A DNA stretch of 49,765 bases from Betaproteobacteria bacterium (GTDB lineage: Bacteria > Pseudomonadota > Gammaproteobacteria > Burkholderiales > Burkholderiaceae_E): positions 1-49,765 of the forward strand of contig JAGWVN010000017.1 of the NCBI GenBank assembly GCA_018970865.1. The letters are read 5' to 3'. Below, piece by piece: positions 48,510-49,765 of this stretch. Below the pieces are notes generated by a model that searched no databases, had not been told where the DNA came from, and was given only the letters and a program-made list of their open reading frames with translations. The position numbers and the translations under genes are program-made. Numbering within the stretch: the stretch's first letter is position 1; every line of letters begins with the position of its first letter.

Positions 48510-49765
48510 GGCAGCAAAGCGTCGGGCGTGCAGGGCCGCGTTGCCCATCGCGGCCTCGATGCTGAACAGCCGCTTGTAGAAGCGCCCAGCCAGGCAGGCC
48601 TCGGTCATGCCCATGCCGCCGTGCAGCTGCACGGTCTGGTTGGCGATGACCATCGCCGCGCGGCCCACCCGGGCCTTGCAGGCCGCGGCCAGGCGCGCTC
48701 GCCCGATGGCCTCGCCGGTCAGCGCGGCGGCGGCCCGCGCCACGATGGCCCGGGCCATGGTCAGATCGGCCTGCATCTCGGCCACCCGGTGACGCAGCGC
48801 CTGGAACTCGGCCAGTGGCTGACCGAACTGGCGCCGCGTGAGCAGGTAATCACGGGTGAGGGCCAGCGCCGCGGCCATCGCGCCCAGCGCATCGGCGCAG
48901 GCGGCCACCAGGGCGTGATCGCGGGCCGCAGCGACTGCCGCGGTGGTGGCGGCATCGGGGCCTGCCAGGCACTGCGCGGTATCGAGCATCACGCCATCCA
49001 GGTCGATCTCGGCGAGGTCGCTGCCGTCGATCGCCCGGCCCGCGCGCAGGCGCAGGCCCGGCAGATCGCAGGGCAGCCGGTAGACGGCGGTGTGTCCGGC
49101 CTGCGCGACGCAGACCAGCAGCTGATCGGCCAGCCCGGCGCCGGGCACGATCTGCGACGGGCCGCGCAGCCGCAGGCCGCCGTTGTGCGTCTCTGCCCTC
49201 AATGTCGGCTGGTCGGGCAAGGCGCCCACCACCGCCATCAGCATGTCGCCGCAGGTCAGGGCATCGAGCAGGGGCGCGACCGCGCTGGCTTCGACGGGCA
49301 GGGCCGCGAGCAGCTGACCCGGCAGCACCGACAGCGCGGCGAAGGGATAGGGCAGCAGCGCTGCGCCGAAGGCCTCCTGGATGGCGGCGATGGCGTCGCC
49401 GCCGCCACCGGCCCCGCCGAGCGACTCCGGCAGCCCCAGCGCGCCGAAGCCCTGCGCGGCCAGCGCCTGCCAGGCCTGGCGATGTGCCGCGCGATCGAGC
49501 CGCGGCCAGCGCTCGCGCCAGGCCGCGCCGAGCTCGCCGGCGGCGTAGCGCGCGGCGCTGTCGGCGAGCAGCGCGGTCTCGCCGGCGCGCGGCGCGGCGC
49601 CCTGGCCCTCGCCCTGGAAGAGCAGCCGCGCCATGATGTTCTTCTGGATCTCGCTGGAGCCGCCGTAGATCGTCGCGGCCCGCCGGAACAGGAACTCGGC
49701 CATCACGCCGGCGGCATGCGCGGCCTGCGGGCCGTGCGCCCCGGGTTCCTCGGGCGGGTGGAACA
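48498..49765 (-). CDS. Fused double acyl-CoA dehydrogenase, C-terminal part, cut by right edge
   Basis: The frame is open to the window edge (about 422 residues seen). Its first part is the end of one acyl-CoA dehydrogenase: VMAEFLFRRAATIYGGSSEIQKNI, where IYGGSSEIQ is the conserved C-terminal helix motif. A linker (GEGQGAAPRAGE) leads into a complete second dehydrogenase-like unit: LGLPESLGGAGGGGDAIAAIQEAFGAALLPYP, RRQFGQPLAEFQALRHRVAEMQADL, and near the end LHGGMGMTEACLAGRFYKRL. The second unit lacks the usual FAD loop (TEPxAGSD) and seems non-catalytic, as in fused alpha-beta proteins such as mycobacterial FadE34. The internal ATG at 49706 is not the start. Full length and start lie to the right of the window. 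Confidence 0.88.
   Translation of the reverse strand, partial: FHPPEEPGAHGPQAAHAAGVMAEFLFRRAATIYGGSSEIQKNIMARLLFQGEGQGAAPRAGETALLADSAARYAAGELGAAWRERWPRLDRAAHRQAWQALAAQGFGALGLPESLGGAGGGGDAIAAIQEAFGAALLPYPFAALSVLPGQLLAALPVEASAVAPLLDALTCGDMLMAVVGALPDQPTLRAETHNGGLRLRGPSQIVPGAGLADQLLVCVAQAGHTAVYRLPCDLPGLRLRAGRAIDGSDLAEIDLDGVMLDTAQCLAGPDAATTAAVAAARDHALVAACADALGAMAAALALTRDYLLTRRQFGQPLAEFQALRHRVAEMQADLTMARAIVARAAAALTGEAIGRARLAAACKARVGRAAMVIANQTVQLHGGMGMTEACLAGRFYKRLFSIEAAMGNAALHARRFAALPA

Overview
The window reads as chromosomal DNA of a GC-rich betaproteobacterium, most likely a member of Burkholderiales. The reasons are the very high G+C, five Bug/TctC-type periplasmic solute receptors in under 40 kb, an intracellular PHB depolymerase, a PEP-CTERM surface protein, several acyl-CoA dehydrogenases and a selenocysteine tRNA. 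No phage, transposase, integrase or CRISPR array was seen. The taxonomic call is inference.

Left part (1-9.1 kb): the N-terminal end of a leaderless Calx-beta-like repeat protein that starts at GTG and runs off the left edge; a cupin / carboxymuconolactone-decarboxylase-like / alpha-beta hydrolase group; a PEP-CTERM protein; then the clearest functional unit of the window. That unit is a PqqU (YncD)-type TonB-dependent receptor for the cofactor PQQ, a PQQ-dependent sugar dehydrogenase and a diheme cytochrome c in a row. It looks like a cofactor-scavenging and cofactor-using module. tRNA-Sec (selC) follows at 8998-9093, next to three 16-bp tandem repeats.

Middle (9.1-24.4 kb): four Bug receptors are interleaved with enzymes (a DhlA-type haloalkane dehalogenase, a metallophosphoesterase, a nitroreductase and a flavin reductase). 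Then come a double-hotdog thioesterase, an S4 RNA-binding protein, GMP reductase (guaC), a 3-alpha-HSD-like short-chain dehydrogenase, an EamA exporter, a small lipoprotein and a two-gene acyl-CoA dehydrogenase pair.

Catabolic block (24.4-32.4 kb, minus strand): two Baeyer-Villiger-type monooxygenases flank an acyl-CoA ligase and an SCP2-type thiolase, with an aminohydrolase upstream. With the acyl-CoA dehydrogenase pair converging on them, these genes could take a ketone through ester formation, CoA activation, dehydrogenation and thiolysis. The substrate cannot be read from the sequence.

Right part (32.5-49.8 kb): a DUF924 protein, a FecR-like protein coupled to a CHASE2 adenylate cyclase, a TrpB2-type synthase, a second EamA exporter, an unassigned TerB-like/coiled-coil membrane protein, a large PKD-type lipoprotein, a glutathione transferase, PHB depolymerase (phaZ), a BT1-like transporter, a beta-carbonic anhydrase with an unusual tail, a flavin reductase, a fifth Bug receptor, and a fused double acyl-CoA dehydrogenase cut by the right edge. 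Genes are tightly packed, with many convergent pairs separated by fewer than 20 bp or overlapping. No stretch longer than about 300 bases is without a gene.
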